Position numbers and translations under genes: made by a program. Source: Clostridia bacterium (GTDB lineage: Bacteria; Bacillota; Clostridia; Oscillospirales; Acutalibacteraceae). From it: a DNA stretch of 53,883 bases. The first letter of the stretch is position 1. Each line of letters starts with the position of its first letter. The notes below the pieces were generated by a model. The model searched no databases, was not told where the DNA came from, and saw only the letters and a list, made by a program, of their open reading frames with translations. The stretch is taken from contig JAGBCU010000014.1 in the NCBI GenBank assembly GCA_017937865.1, positions 1 through 53,883 of the forward strand, in the 5' to 3' direction. Positions 33,079 to 40,606 of this stretch are shown piece after piece.

Positions 33079-33792
33079 ATGAAAATTTTTCCTGCAATAG
33101 ATTTATACGAGGGTAAAGCGGTAAGGCTTTTAAAGGGTGATTATAATGCCCTTACTGTTTATTCTGAAAACCCTATTGAAATAGCAAAGGATTTTGAAAG
33201 TCAGGGTGCAACCGAGCTTCATACGGTAGACCTTGAGGGTGCCCGTGACGGCGGAACACCTAATATTGATATTATAAAATCCTTTGTTGAAAACACCTCT
33301 CTTAACGTTGAGGTGGGCGGCGGTATTCGCTCAATGGAAACCGTAAAAGCCTACCTTGATGCAGGCGTAAGAAGAGTAATTTTAGGCACAGCCGCAGTTA
33401 CCGACGAGGCTTTTCTCATTGAAGCAGTTAAAACCTATGGCGATAGAATTGCAGTAGGTGCCGATATTAAAGACGGTAAGGTTGCAATAAAGGGTTGGGT
33501 TGAAAAATCGGAATACAGTACCTTCGATTTCTTTGAAAAAATCGAAAAAATCGGTGTTTCAACGGTTATTTGTACCGATATTTCAAAGGATGGTGCAATG
33601 CAAGGCACAAACCGTAAGCTTTATAAAGAGCTTTCAGAAAGGTTTAACGTTAATATTATCGCATCAGGCGGAGTATCTTCACTTGACGATATTAATGCAC
33701 TTAATAATATGAATATTTACGGTGCTATTATCGGCAAAGCCTATTACACTGGTGCTGTAAAAATAAGCGATGCTCTGGAGGCAGTAAAATGA
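33079..33792 (+). CDS. hisA: ProFAR isomerase
   Basis: A 237-residue (beta/alpha)8 barrel beginning MKIFPAIDLYEGKAVRLLKG, with the N-terminal catalytic Asp in AIDL, VGGGIRS, and the second half signature CTDISKDGAMQG and ASGGVSS. It isomerises ProFAR to PRFAR. The stop overlaps the hisF start (ATGA). Confidence 0.95.
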   Translation: MKIFPAIDLYEGKAVRLLKGDYNALTVYSENPIEIAKDFESQGATELHTVDLEGARDGGTPNIDIIKSFVENTSLNVEVGGGIRSMETVKAYLDAGVRRVILGTAAVTDEAFLIEAVKTYGDRIAVGADIKDGKVAIKGWVEKSEYSTFDFFEKIEKIGVSTVICTDISKDGAMQGTNRKLYKELSERFNVNIIASGGVSSLDDINALNNMNIYGAIIGKAYYTGAVKISDALEAVK

Positions 33793-34547
33793 TAACTAAA
33801 AGAATTATACCTTGCCTCGATGTAAGAAACGGTACGGTTGTTAAGGGTACTAATTTTAAAGACCTTAACGAAATTTCTTCACCCGTTGAGCTTGCAGAGT
33901 ATTACAGCTCTCACGGTGCAGATGAGCTTGTGTTTTACGATATTACAGCTTCTTCAGACGGTAGAAAGCTTTTTACCGATATTTTAAAAGAAACTGCATC
34001 AAAGGTTTTTATCCCACTTACAGTAGGCGGTGGTATAAACACTCTTGATGATTTCGACAGAGTTTTAAAATGCGGTGCAGACAAAGTAAGCGTTAATTCG
34101 GGCGCAATAAGAAACCCGAATTTAATTAAAGAAGCTGCAGAAAAATACGGTGACCAATGCGTTGTTTTATCTGTTGACGTGAAGAGGGTGGACGGTAAGT
34201 TTTGCGTTTTTGCAAAAGGCGGAAGAGAAAATACAGGCCTTGATGCTTTAGAATGGATAAAAAAAGGCGTTGAAAACGGTGCAGGCGAAATCGTTGTGAA
34301 TTCAATTGATACCGACGGCGTGAAGCAAGGCTTTGATATAGAAATGTTAAAAGCGGTTTGCGAAATTGTGAACGTTCCCGTAATCGCTTCGGGCGGTGCA
34401 GGGGGTAAGCAGGACTTTGTTGATTTATTTAACACCGTCCCCGGTGTCAGTGCAGGTCTTGCGGCATCAATTTTCCATTACGGTGAGGTTACTATAGACG
34501 ACTTAAAGAAAACTTTGAAAGATAATAATATTACGGTGAGGTTATAA
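33789..34547 (+). CDS. hisF: Imidazole glycerol phosphate synthase cyclase subunit
   Basis: A 252-residue barrel: IPCLDVRNGTVVKGTNF with the catalytic Asp, TVGGGINTLDD, NSIDTDGVKQGFD with the second Asp, and ASGGAG. With HisH it makes imidazole glycerol phosphate and AICAR. Confidence 0.96.
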   Translation: MITKRIIPCLDVRNGTVVKGTNFKDLNEISSPVELAEYYSSHGADELVFYDITASSDGRKLFTDILKETASKVFIPLTVGGGINTLDDFDRVLKCGADKVSVNSGAIRNPNLIKEAAEKYGDQCVVLSVDVKRVDGKFCVFAKGGRENTGLDALEWIKKGVENGAGEIVVNSIDTDGVKQGFDIEMLKAVCEIVNVPVIASGGAGGKQDFVDLFNTVPGVSAGLAASIFHYGEVTIDDLKKTLKDNNITVRL

Positions 34548-34550
34548 AAT

Positions 34551-35204
34551 ATGTTTGATATTGAAAAGCTTAAATTTGACGAAAAAGGTCTTATCCCTGC
34601 AATTGTTATAGACGACGAAACAGACAAGGTTTTAACTCTTGCATATATGAATAAAGAAAGCCTTGGAATCTCTCTTGAGAAAAAACTTACTTGCTTCTGG
34701 AGCCGTTCAAGACAAGAACTTTGGCTTAAAGGTGAAACAAGCGGAAACTATCAGCATATCGTAAGCATCACCGCAGATTGTGATATGGATGCACTTACAG
34801 TAAGAGTAAGAAAAGACGGTCCCGCTTGCCATACAGGCGAAGATACATGCTTCTTTAATAAAGTTTTCGAGAATGACGAAATTGCACCTGCTTTTAGTGT
34901 TCAAAGTCTTATTGACACAATCGAAGGCAGAAAGCTTAACCCAAAAGAAGGCTCATATACTACTTATCTTTTCGAAAAGGGTATTGATAAAATACTCAAA
35001 AAAGTAGGCGAGGAAAGCACCGAAGTTATCATTGCAGGTAAAGCTGATGATAAGGCGGAAACGATTTACGAAATTTCAGACCTTATGTATCACGTGCTTG
35101 TGCTTATGATTGAAATGGGTATTTCAGTTGACGATATAATGAACGAGCTTAAATCTCGTCACGTTATTGATCATAAAGTAAAGCAAGAAAAAATGACGAA
35201 ATGA
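34551..35204 (+). CDS. hisI: Bifunctional phosphoribosyl-AMP cyclohydrolase/phosphoribosyl-ATP pyrophosphohydrolase
   Basis: A 217-residue HisIE fusion. Residues 1-110 are the cyclohydrolase ([28 protein letters not shown], and [11 protein letters not shown] with zinc cysteines). Residues 120-217 are the pyrophosphohydrolase ([33 protein letters not shown]). This is the last gene of the operon and is followed by a terminator. Confidence 0.95.
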   Translation: MFDIEKLKFDEKGLIPAIVIDDETDKVLTLAYMNKESLGISLEKKLTCFWSRSRQELWLKGETSGNYQHIVSITADCDMDALTVRVRKDGPACHTGEDTCFFNKVFENDEIAPAFSVQSLIDTIEGRKLNPKEGSYTTYLFEKGIDKILKKVGEESTEVIIAGKADDKAETIYEISDLMYHVLVLMIEMGISVDDIMNELKSRHVIDHKVKQEKMTK

Positions 35205-35250
35205 AACGAAAAAAGTCGAAATAAATCGGTTTATTCAAAAATATCAGAAT

Positions 35251-35274
35251 TTTCGATATAATATCGAAATTTTT
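35251..35274 (+). terminator. Terminator of the histidine operon
   Basis: Perfect nine-base stem TTTCGATAT/ATATCGAAA with one-base loop (a longer loop is likely in vivo), then TTTTT. Confidence 0.75.
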
Positions 35275-35275
35275 G

Positions 35276-35324
35276 TTGATTGTTTACAACAACTTTGCTA
35301 TAATCGAATTATAGCAAAGTTGTT
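35276..35324 (+). promoter_or_regulatory. Promoter with overlapping 16-bp palindromic operator
   Basis: TTGATT (35276-35281), 17 bases, TATAAT (35299-35304). A perfect inverted repeat AACAACTTTGCTATAA/TTATAGCAAAGTTGTT (35289-35304 and 35309-35324) covers the spacer, the -10 element and the start of transcription. It could be an operator for an unknown regulator or a 5' hairpin. Confidence 0.7.
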
Positions 35325-35400
35325 TTGCTTTGGTGAGTGTTTTATTTCAAAGATAGCTTTTGGAAAAACTATTCGCCATATATCAAAAAGGAGTGTTTTT

Positions 35401-37611
35401 ATGAAAAAATGTAAACTCATTTTCACAGTTGCTACTGTGCTTTTATTGTCATTGGTAATGGCAGTAACTGCATCAGCTGCTGAAGCACCCAACAGAGAAA
35501 ATGCGGAAGAGATTTTCTTTGATATGGGATTTTCTACTTGGGGTAACGGTTATTTCGGCTGCTCAATGGAAGAGCCGGAAGGCGGCATTGCTCCCGACGA
35601 GGTCGTTTTCCAATATATGTATCTCAGCGGCAAGTTAAATGATTATTACGACGAGGAATCAGGCTACTATACAATTGCTTATGATGAATACATAAGCCTT
35701 GTTGATAAAACCTTTGTAAATCATAGCGATATGAAGGCTTATCTTGTGGAATTTGATTACATGGATGCTGAAACAAATGTCCTTAATTGGTTCAGAGGCG
35801 GTTTCGGCGGTCCTTGCACATGGGTTCCTACCGAGTATTATGTAATCGGTGATTACTGTTACGTAACCGGTATGTTCGTAGATATGGAAATTGAATACTA
35901 TCCGGATTTTGCCGAAATGATAGTAGACGAAGATTATATCTATGTTGGTGAATATCCGGCAGTAATTCTTGATGAACTCATCCTTACTCTTCAAAATACA
36001 GAAGACGGTTGGAAGATTTTAGAATACAGAGAAGCAGGCTATCACGTTGTTGAAGATATGCTTTATTCTTTCGACGAAATGTTCTTTAGGTTTACTATTG
36101 AAGATAATGGTAACGTAACTATTGATGAATGTGAAGATTCTACTGATTTCGTTACAAAGTTCTACGGTAATGCTTCTGCTTGGCATCCCGAAATTTCAAC
36201 CCATTCTTATAATATAAAAGCTGACGAAAACTATGTAATTGAATCAGTTATATTAAATGACGCTAACGGTGAAACAGTTCTTGACCCCGTTGATGATGTT
36301 TATACCTTCGACGTTATAGGAGTTGCTTCATTAAAGGTTACAACAAGAGGTATTCCTGCTATTAAAGAGCTTGATGGTAACCTTGTTTACTTTATAGGTA
36401 ACGATATCGCTACTGATTTTACAGGTCTTGTGGAGTTTGATAATTTTGTTTATTACGTAGAAAACGGCATTGTAAAGCAGGATTACACAGGTCTTGTTTG
36501 TTATAATGATATTTGGTATTACGTAGAAAACGGTATCATTAATTGGGATTATACCGGACTTGTGTATCATAATAATGCATGGTACTATGTAGCAAACGGT
36601 GTTCTTGATTGGAATTACACCGGACTTACATATTACAATAATGCATGGTATTACGTAGAATACGGTGCACTTAATTGGGATTATACCGGTCTTGTATATC
36701 ACAATGATGCATGGTACTACGTAGAATACGGCGTTCTTAACTGGGATTATACCGGTCTTACATATTTCTACGGTGAATGGTACTACGTAGAATACGGCGT
36801 TCTTAATTGGAATTTTACAGATCTTACATATTTCTACGGTGGTTGGTACTATGTAGAAAACGGTAAGGTTAACTTCAATGCAACAACGTTAGATTACTTC
36901 TACGGCGAATGGTACTATGTAGAGAACGGTATGGTTAATTTCAATGCAACAACGTTATGCTACTTCTACGGTGATTGGTACTATGTAGAAAACGGTAAGG
37001 TTAACTTCAATGCAACAACGCTATGCTACTTCTACGGTGATTGGTATTACGTAGAGTATGGTAAGGTTAATTTTAATACGACAACCTTGTTCTATTTCTA
37101 TGATCAATGGTATTATGTAGAAAATGGTAAAGTTAATTTCAATGCAACAACGTTAGTTTATTTCTGTGAAAATTGGTATTACGTATATAAAGGTGTTCTT
37201 GATTGGAATTACACAGGTGTGTGCAGCTTTTATGGCGAAGGCTATTATGTAAAAGATGGTGTTGTTGATTTCAGCTTCACGGGCATGTGCTTAAGTGGTA
37301 GGTATCCGGCATACATTGAAAAAGGTATTGTTAATAGATCCTATACAGGTCTTTACGATTACAATGGTACATGGTACCTTATCGAAAATGGTTACTGGGT
37401 TTATGAATCAGTACTTTTCGAACAGGACGGCGTTATTTACTTTGTTGACAACGGTACAGTTAACTTCGGTTTCACCGGTTTTGTTGAGGTAGACGGCTAT
37501 TGGTTATATGTTGAAGAAGGTATCTGGGATTATACCTTCAAAGGCAAAGTTGACCTTGAAGACGGTACTTTTGCATATATTGAAGAAGGCGTAGTTGTAG
37601 ATATAAGATAA
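35401..37611 (+). CDS. Secreted protein with about 19 YYVENG-type repeats
   Basis: A 736-residue protein. It has a signal peptide (MKKCKLIFTVATVLLLSLVM..ASAA), a unique acidic N-terminal domain (about residues 27-320), then about 19 tandem units of about 22 residues from residue 323 to the end, of the form WYYVENGxxNWxYTGLxYxx. These aromatic, glycine-containing repeats resemble choline/cell-wall-binding repeats and the C-terminal repeats of the 49672 gene, so surface attachment through them is likely. ATG at 35401 follows AAAGGAG; the in-frame ATG at 35320 lacks a ribosome site and precedes the signal peptide by 27 residues. Repeats alternate between NWxYTGL and NFNATTL sub-types, the latter in one block of near-identical copies, suggesting recent duplication. 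Function of the N-terminal domain is unknown. Confidence 0.82.
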   Translation: MKKCKLIFTVATVLLLSLVMAVTASAAEAPNRENAEEIFFDMGFSTWGNGYFGCSMEEPEGGIAPDEVVFQYMYLSGKLNDYYDEESGYYTIAYDEYISLVDKTFVNHSDMKAYLVEFDYMDAETNVLNWFRGGFGGPCTWVPTEYYVIGDYCYVTGMFVDMEIEYYPDFAEMIVDEDYIYVGEYPAVILDELILTLQNTEDGWKILEYREAGYHVVEDMLYSFDEMFFRFTIEDNGNVTIDECEDSTDFVTKFYGNASAWHPEISTHSYNIKADENYVIESVILNDANGETVLDPVDDVYTFDVIGVASLKVTTRGIPAIKELDGNLVYFIGNDIATDFTGLVEFDNFVYYVENGIVKQDYTGLVCYNDIWYYVENGIINWDYTGLVYHNNAWYYVANGVLDWNYTGLTYYNNAWYYVEYGALNWDYTGLVYHNDAWYYVEYGVLNWDYTGLTYFYGEWYYVEYGVLNWNFTDLTYFYGGWYYVENGKVNFNATTLDYFYGEWYYVENGMVNFNATTLCYFYGDWYYVENGKVNFNATTLCYFYGDWYYVEYGKVNFNTTTLFYFYDQWYYVENGKVNFNATTLVYFCENWYYVYKGVLDWNYTGVCSFYGEGYYVKDGVVDFSFTGMCLSGRYPAYIEKGIVNRSYTGLYDYNGTWYLIENGYWVYESVLFEQDGVIYFVDNGTVNFGFTGFVEVDGYWLYVEEGIWDYTFKGKVDLEDGTFAYIEEGVVVDIR

Positions 37612-37640
37612 TTATTTTCAACGCCTGAATAAAAAATATT

Positions 37641-37670
37641 CCCCTTTGCAAGCTTTAACTTGCAAAGGGG
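37641..37670. terminator. Bidirectional terminator between convergent genes
   Basis: Perfect 12-bp stem CCCCTTTGCAAG/CTTGCAAAGGGG with a six-base loop, between the YYVENG protein (+) and the ECF component (-). A-rich sequence on its left gives a T-run on the minus strand. Confidence 0.85.
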
Positions 37671-37680
37671 AATTACTATT

Positions 37681-38199
37681 TTATGATTTTCTGATTGATT
37701 TTTCTGCAGTTCTTAAAACCGTTATTATAGGCACAATAAGTAATCCGCATATAAAATTACTTACACCGTGAATTGCATCAAAGGGAAGCCCCGTAATTAT
37801 CCAGGTAATCATTCCTTTGAAATCCAAATTAAATAAAATCGCTTGTGCAGGTGCGTAAAGCGTGCCGTAAAGAAAGCCGTGTAACGCGCAAACTAAAGAA
37901 TAAACTATAGTTGCGTATTTCGGTGATATATCTTTAGGTAACAGCATTACAACGCCCCAAAGGACAGCCCATATATAAAGATAGGGGATCCACCAGGTTG
38001 CAAACCCGCCTAAAAGCCCCGTCAGAAAAATAAAAATATAAATAGGGTAGAGGGCTTTTTTTCTGTAAACAACGGTAGTTGCAATAACGAAGACACCAAT
38101 CAGATGAATGTTAGGCAACAATTCCATAATAGCCTTTGATGCATACATCAAAGCACCTAACATTCCGAAAATGGCAATTTCTTTTACGTTGGGCTTCAT
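37681..38199 (-). CDS. ECF transporter substrate-binding (S) component, probably cobalamin-related
   Basis: A 172-residue, very hydrophobic protein with about six membrane segments, typical of ECF S components (IAIFGMLGALMYASKAIMELLPNIHLIGVF at the N-terminus is the usual helix-1 area with an AxxxA-like face). S components capture a vitamin and dock on a shared EcfAA'T energising module, which is not in this window. The ATG overlaps the stop of the DUF4430 lipoprotein gene (ATGA), and both lie under a cobalamin riboswitch, so the likely substrate is cobalamin or a precursor. Confidence 0.85.
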   Translation of the reverse strand: MKPNVKEIAIFGMLGALMYASKAIMELLPNIHLIGVFVIATTVVYRKKALYPIYIFIFLTGLLGGFATWWIPYLYIWAVLWGVVMLLPKDISPKYATIVYSLVCALHGFLYGTLYAPAQAILFNLDFKGMITWIITGLPFDAIHGVSNFICGLLIVPIITVLRTAEKSIRKS

Positions 38200-38660
38200 T
38201 TTTCTTGTTTGAATGAATATGAAGAGCCGTCAACAATGTCGGTCATATCAACACCGGTCATTGCATATTCACCGTCAACGTAAAATGCCCAATAGGTTCC
38301 GTCAACGTCATAATCGGCTGTAATACCGTTAACCTTTTTAACGTATAAGCCGTATTGACCTTCTTCACCCTCAATAAGCTTAGCTTCAAGAAGTGCTTCA
38401 CCAACAGTAGCTTCATCGGTAAGCACTAAAAATTCAGTGCTGTTACCGTCAATATCGGTTACGGTGAAGCTAAAGCTTTTTTCACCTTCACCGATTGTAG
38501 TTGCCTTGCTATCCTCTGTGGTTTGCTCGGTGGGGGTTGTGGTAGTGTTACTACCTGTGTCTTTGTTGTCGTTACAACCTGCTGTAAAAAGTGCAATAGC
38601 CGCAATAAGCACAATACAAAGGACTAACGACAACGTCTTTTTAAAACGTGTCATTTTCAT
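38196..38660 (-). CDS. DUF4430 lipoprotein, probable cobalamin-binding partner
   Basis: A 154-residue lipoprotein with signal peptide and lipobox FTAGC (C29), a Thr-rich linker, then a DUF4430 domain (about residues 58-154: FSFTVTDIDGNSTEFLV, ATVGEALLEAKLIEGE, WAFYVDGEYAMTGVDMTDIVDGSSYSF). DUF4430 is related to the C-terminal domain of transcobalamin/intrinsic factor, which fits the B12 riboswitch upstream. The start at 38660 follows AGGAG on the minus strand; a longer in-frame version starting at 38768 would read through the riboswitch end and is rejected. Confidence 0.85.
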   Translation of the reverse strand: MKMTRFKKTLSLVLCIVLIAAIALFTAGCNDNKDTGSNTTTTPTEQTTEDSKATTIGEGEKSFSFTVTDIDGNSTEFLVLTDEATVGEALLEAKLIEGEEGQYGLYVKKVNGITADYDVDGTYWAFYVDGEYAMTGVDMTDIVDGSSYSFKQEK

Positions 38661-38739
38661 AATTGTATTTCTCCTTTTGTTTTTATTTCCTCTTAAATAA
38701 AACCGGCACTCGCAGTCAAGGTAAACCTTAAAAGAGGGG

Positions 38740-38896
38740 GCGATATCGGATATTTCGACTTGATGCATTACTTACCGTCTTCTCAGGTTTCCCCAATGAC
38801 GTGTCACCGATTGCGGCATCGGTCAGGTAAGCAACGTAAGAGCATCTTACGGCGGCGGGCCCGTACAGGATTTTCACCTGTTTCCCCGAATATCGC
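38740..38896 (-). promoter_or_regulatory. Cobalamin (B12) riboswitch
   Basis: On the minus strand: GGGGAAACAGGTGAAAATCC, then CCGCCGTAAG, then near the 3' end GGGGAAACCTGAGAAGACGG, matching the conserved core of the cobalamin riboswitch. An outer helix GCGATAT/ATATCGC pairs 38890-38896 with 38740-38746. It precedes the DUF4430-ECF operon and should lower its expression when cobalamin is present. Confidence 0.92.
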
Positions 38897-38900
38897 AGTT

Positions 38901-38929
38901 ATTATACTACTTATGTCTGAATAAATCAA
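38901..38929 (-). promoter_or_regulatory. Promoter of the riboswitch operon
   Basis: Minus strand TTGATT (38929-38924), 17 bases, TATAAT (38906-38901), starting transcription at the riboswitch 5' end. Confidence 0.85.
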
Positions 38930-38951
38930 CCTTTATAAGACGTTATTTTTC

Positions 38952-38980
38952 TTGACAAACATACCACTTTAGAATAAAAT
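38952..38980 (+). promoter_or_regulatory. Promoter of the wall-polymer cluster
   Basis: TTGACA (38952-38957), 17 bases, TAAAAT (38975-38980), about 30 bases ahead of the ATG at 39013. It is divergent from the riboswitch operon. Confidence 0.8.
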
Positions 38981-39012
38981 AAAATTGGTATATAATGGCG
39001 AGGTTTATAACT

Positions 39013-40110
39013 ATGAAACTGTTAATTGTAAAGGTGTTTGTGCTTTTTATAAGAGTGCTTTACGCACCTATGAAATTAAGAAAAACCAAAAATAAAATAG
39101 TTTGGCTTTCCCGTCAGTCAGATGAAAAATCTGAAGATATAAAGCGTCTGTCAGATATGATAAATAAGCTTTCACCTGAAACAATTCAGGTTTTCAGATT
39201 AAAGAGGTTAAAAGATGAAAGTGGCTTGTCTTTATCCTACGTTTTTTCAATTTTTGTTGATATGTGGGAGCTTTCCGATGCGAGCATAGCCGTTGCGGAT
39301 ACTTATTCTATTTCTCTTTCCTGTCTTAACCATAAAAAAGCCTTAAAGAAAATACAAATATGGCATGCTTTAGGCGCGGTTAAAAAGTTTAGCCTGCAGT
39401 CTGTCGGAAAAGCACAGGGCAGAAATGAAGCGGTTTCACGTGCAATGTGTATGCATAAAAACTATGATGTTGTTATAGCACCGTCAGAGGCAACAGCAAA
39501 ATTCTATTGCGAGGCTTTCGGGTGTACCGAAGATAAAATCAGATTGGCATCCTTACCCCGTGTCGATGAAATATTAAACGGTGATTGCCGTAAGGCTGAA
39601 TTCCTAAATAGCAATCCCGATTTCAATGGTAAAAAAATTATATTATACACCCCTACCTTCAGAACAAATGATGATGTGTACGCAGAAAGGCTACACAATG
39701 CATTTTCTGAAACAGAGGGTATAAAGCTTGTTGTTAAAGCTCACCCGTTAAGTAAATTATCACAAAATCCCAAGTATCAGATAAATGGTGATTTTTCAAC
39801 CTATGACCTTATGAAAATTGCCGACGGAATAATTACAGATTATTCTGCGTGTGCTTTTGAGGGCTCGCTTCTTAATAAGCCTATGTGGTTTTACGTACCT
39901 GATTACGAAATTTATAAAGCGGAGCAAGGCTTAAATGTGGATGTTTTAAGCGAGCTACCCTCAGTTTCATTTACTGATGAAAAAATGCTTGTAAAAGATA
40001 TTTTATCGGATAATTATGATTTATCTTTGATTGAGCATTTTTCAGATAAATACGTAAAAAACAAAAATGCGGATAATACAGAAATGCTTGCCCGCATAAT
40101 TCTTGAATAA
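39013..40110 (+). CDS. CDP-glycerol glycerophosphotransferase-family protein (TagB/TagF-like)
   Basis: A 365-residue protein. The C-terminal two thirds match the CDP-glycerol:poly(glycerophosphate) glycerophosphotransferase family: IQIWHALGAVKKFS, VVIAPSEATAKFY, ILYTPTFR, VVKAHPLSKL and IITDYSACAFEGSLLNKPMWFY. An N-terminal hydrophobic stretch suits membrane association. ATG at 39013 lies nine bases after GAGG; the in-frame ATG at 38995 is upstream of that site. Followed at 14 bases by the TagD-like gene that makes its donor CDP-glycerol, so a glycerophosphate-modified wall polymer or teichoic acid is the likely product. Its size suggests a priming (TagB-like) enzyme. Confidence 0.83.
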   Translation: MKLLIVKVFVLFIRVLYAPMKLRKTKNKIVWLSRQSDEKSEDIKRLSDMINKLSPETIQVFRLKRLKDESGLSLSYVFSIFVDMWELSDASIAVADTYSISLSCLNHKKALKKIQIWHALGAVKKFSLQSVGKAQGRNEAVSRAMCMHKNYDVVIAPSEATAKFYCEAFGCTEDKIRLASLPRVDEILNGDCRKAEFLNSNPDFNGKKIILYTPTFRTNDDVYAERLHNAFSETEGIKLVVKAHPLSKLSQNPKYQINGDFSTYDLMKIADGIITDYSACAFEGSLLNKPMWFYVPDYEIYKAEQGLNVDVLSELPSVSFTDEKMLVKDILSDNYDLSLIEHFSDKYVKNKNADNTEMLARIILE

Positions 40111-40124
40111 AAGAGGTTTTTAAA

Positions 40125-40556
40125 ATGAAAAGAATATTAACCTACGGTACATTTGATTTGTTGCATTACGGTCACATCAGAATTCTTAAAAGAGCAAAAG
40201 AATTAGGTGACTATCTTGTGGTTGCGCTTTCAACTGACGAGTTCAACGCAATCAAAGGTAAAACTGCTTATCACAATTACGAAACACGTAAAAAAATGCT
40301 TGAAGCTATAAGATACGTTGACCTTGTTATTCCGGAGAATAATTGGGAGCAAAAGGTGCAGGATATCAAGGATTATAAAATCGATGTAGTTGTTATGGGC
40401 TCTGATTGGGCTGATAGCGATAAGTTTGACTATCTTAAAGAGTATTGCGACGTCGTTTTCCTCGAGCGTACACCCGGTGTTTCTACAACTCAGATAAAAA
40501 GTGATTTACAGCTTCAAGAGGCTGTAAGCGGTGTTGATCAGGTGCCTCAGACCTGA
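40125..40556 (+). CDS. tagD: Glycerol-3-phosphate cytidylyltransferase
   Basis: A 143-residue nucleotidyltransferase. TYGTFDLLHYGHIRILKRAK contains the HxGH catalytic motif, and ERTPGVSTTQIK is the C-terminal signature. It makes CDP-glycerol from CTP and glycerol-3-phosphate, the donor for the flanking glycerophosphotransferases. Length and motifs are standard. Confidence 0.94.
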   Translation: MKRILTYGTFDLLHYGHIRILKRAKELGDYLVVALSTDEFNAIKGKTAYHNYETRKKMLEAIRYVDLVIPENNWEQKVQDIKDYKIDVVVMGSDWADSDKFDYLKEYCDVVFLERTPGVSTTQIKSDLQLQEAVSGVDQVPQT

Positions 40557-40606
40557 TTGAGTAAAAGGTAAAAATACTAATCCCTTTTTGAAAGGAACGT
40601 TAAGCG

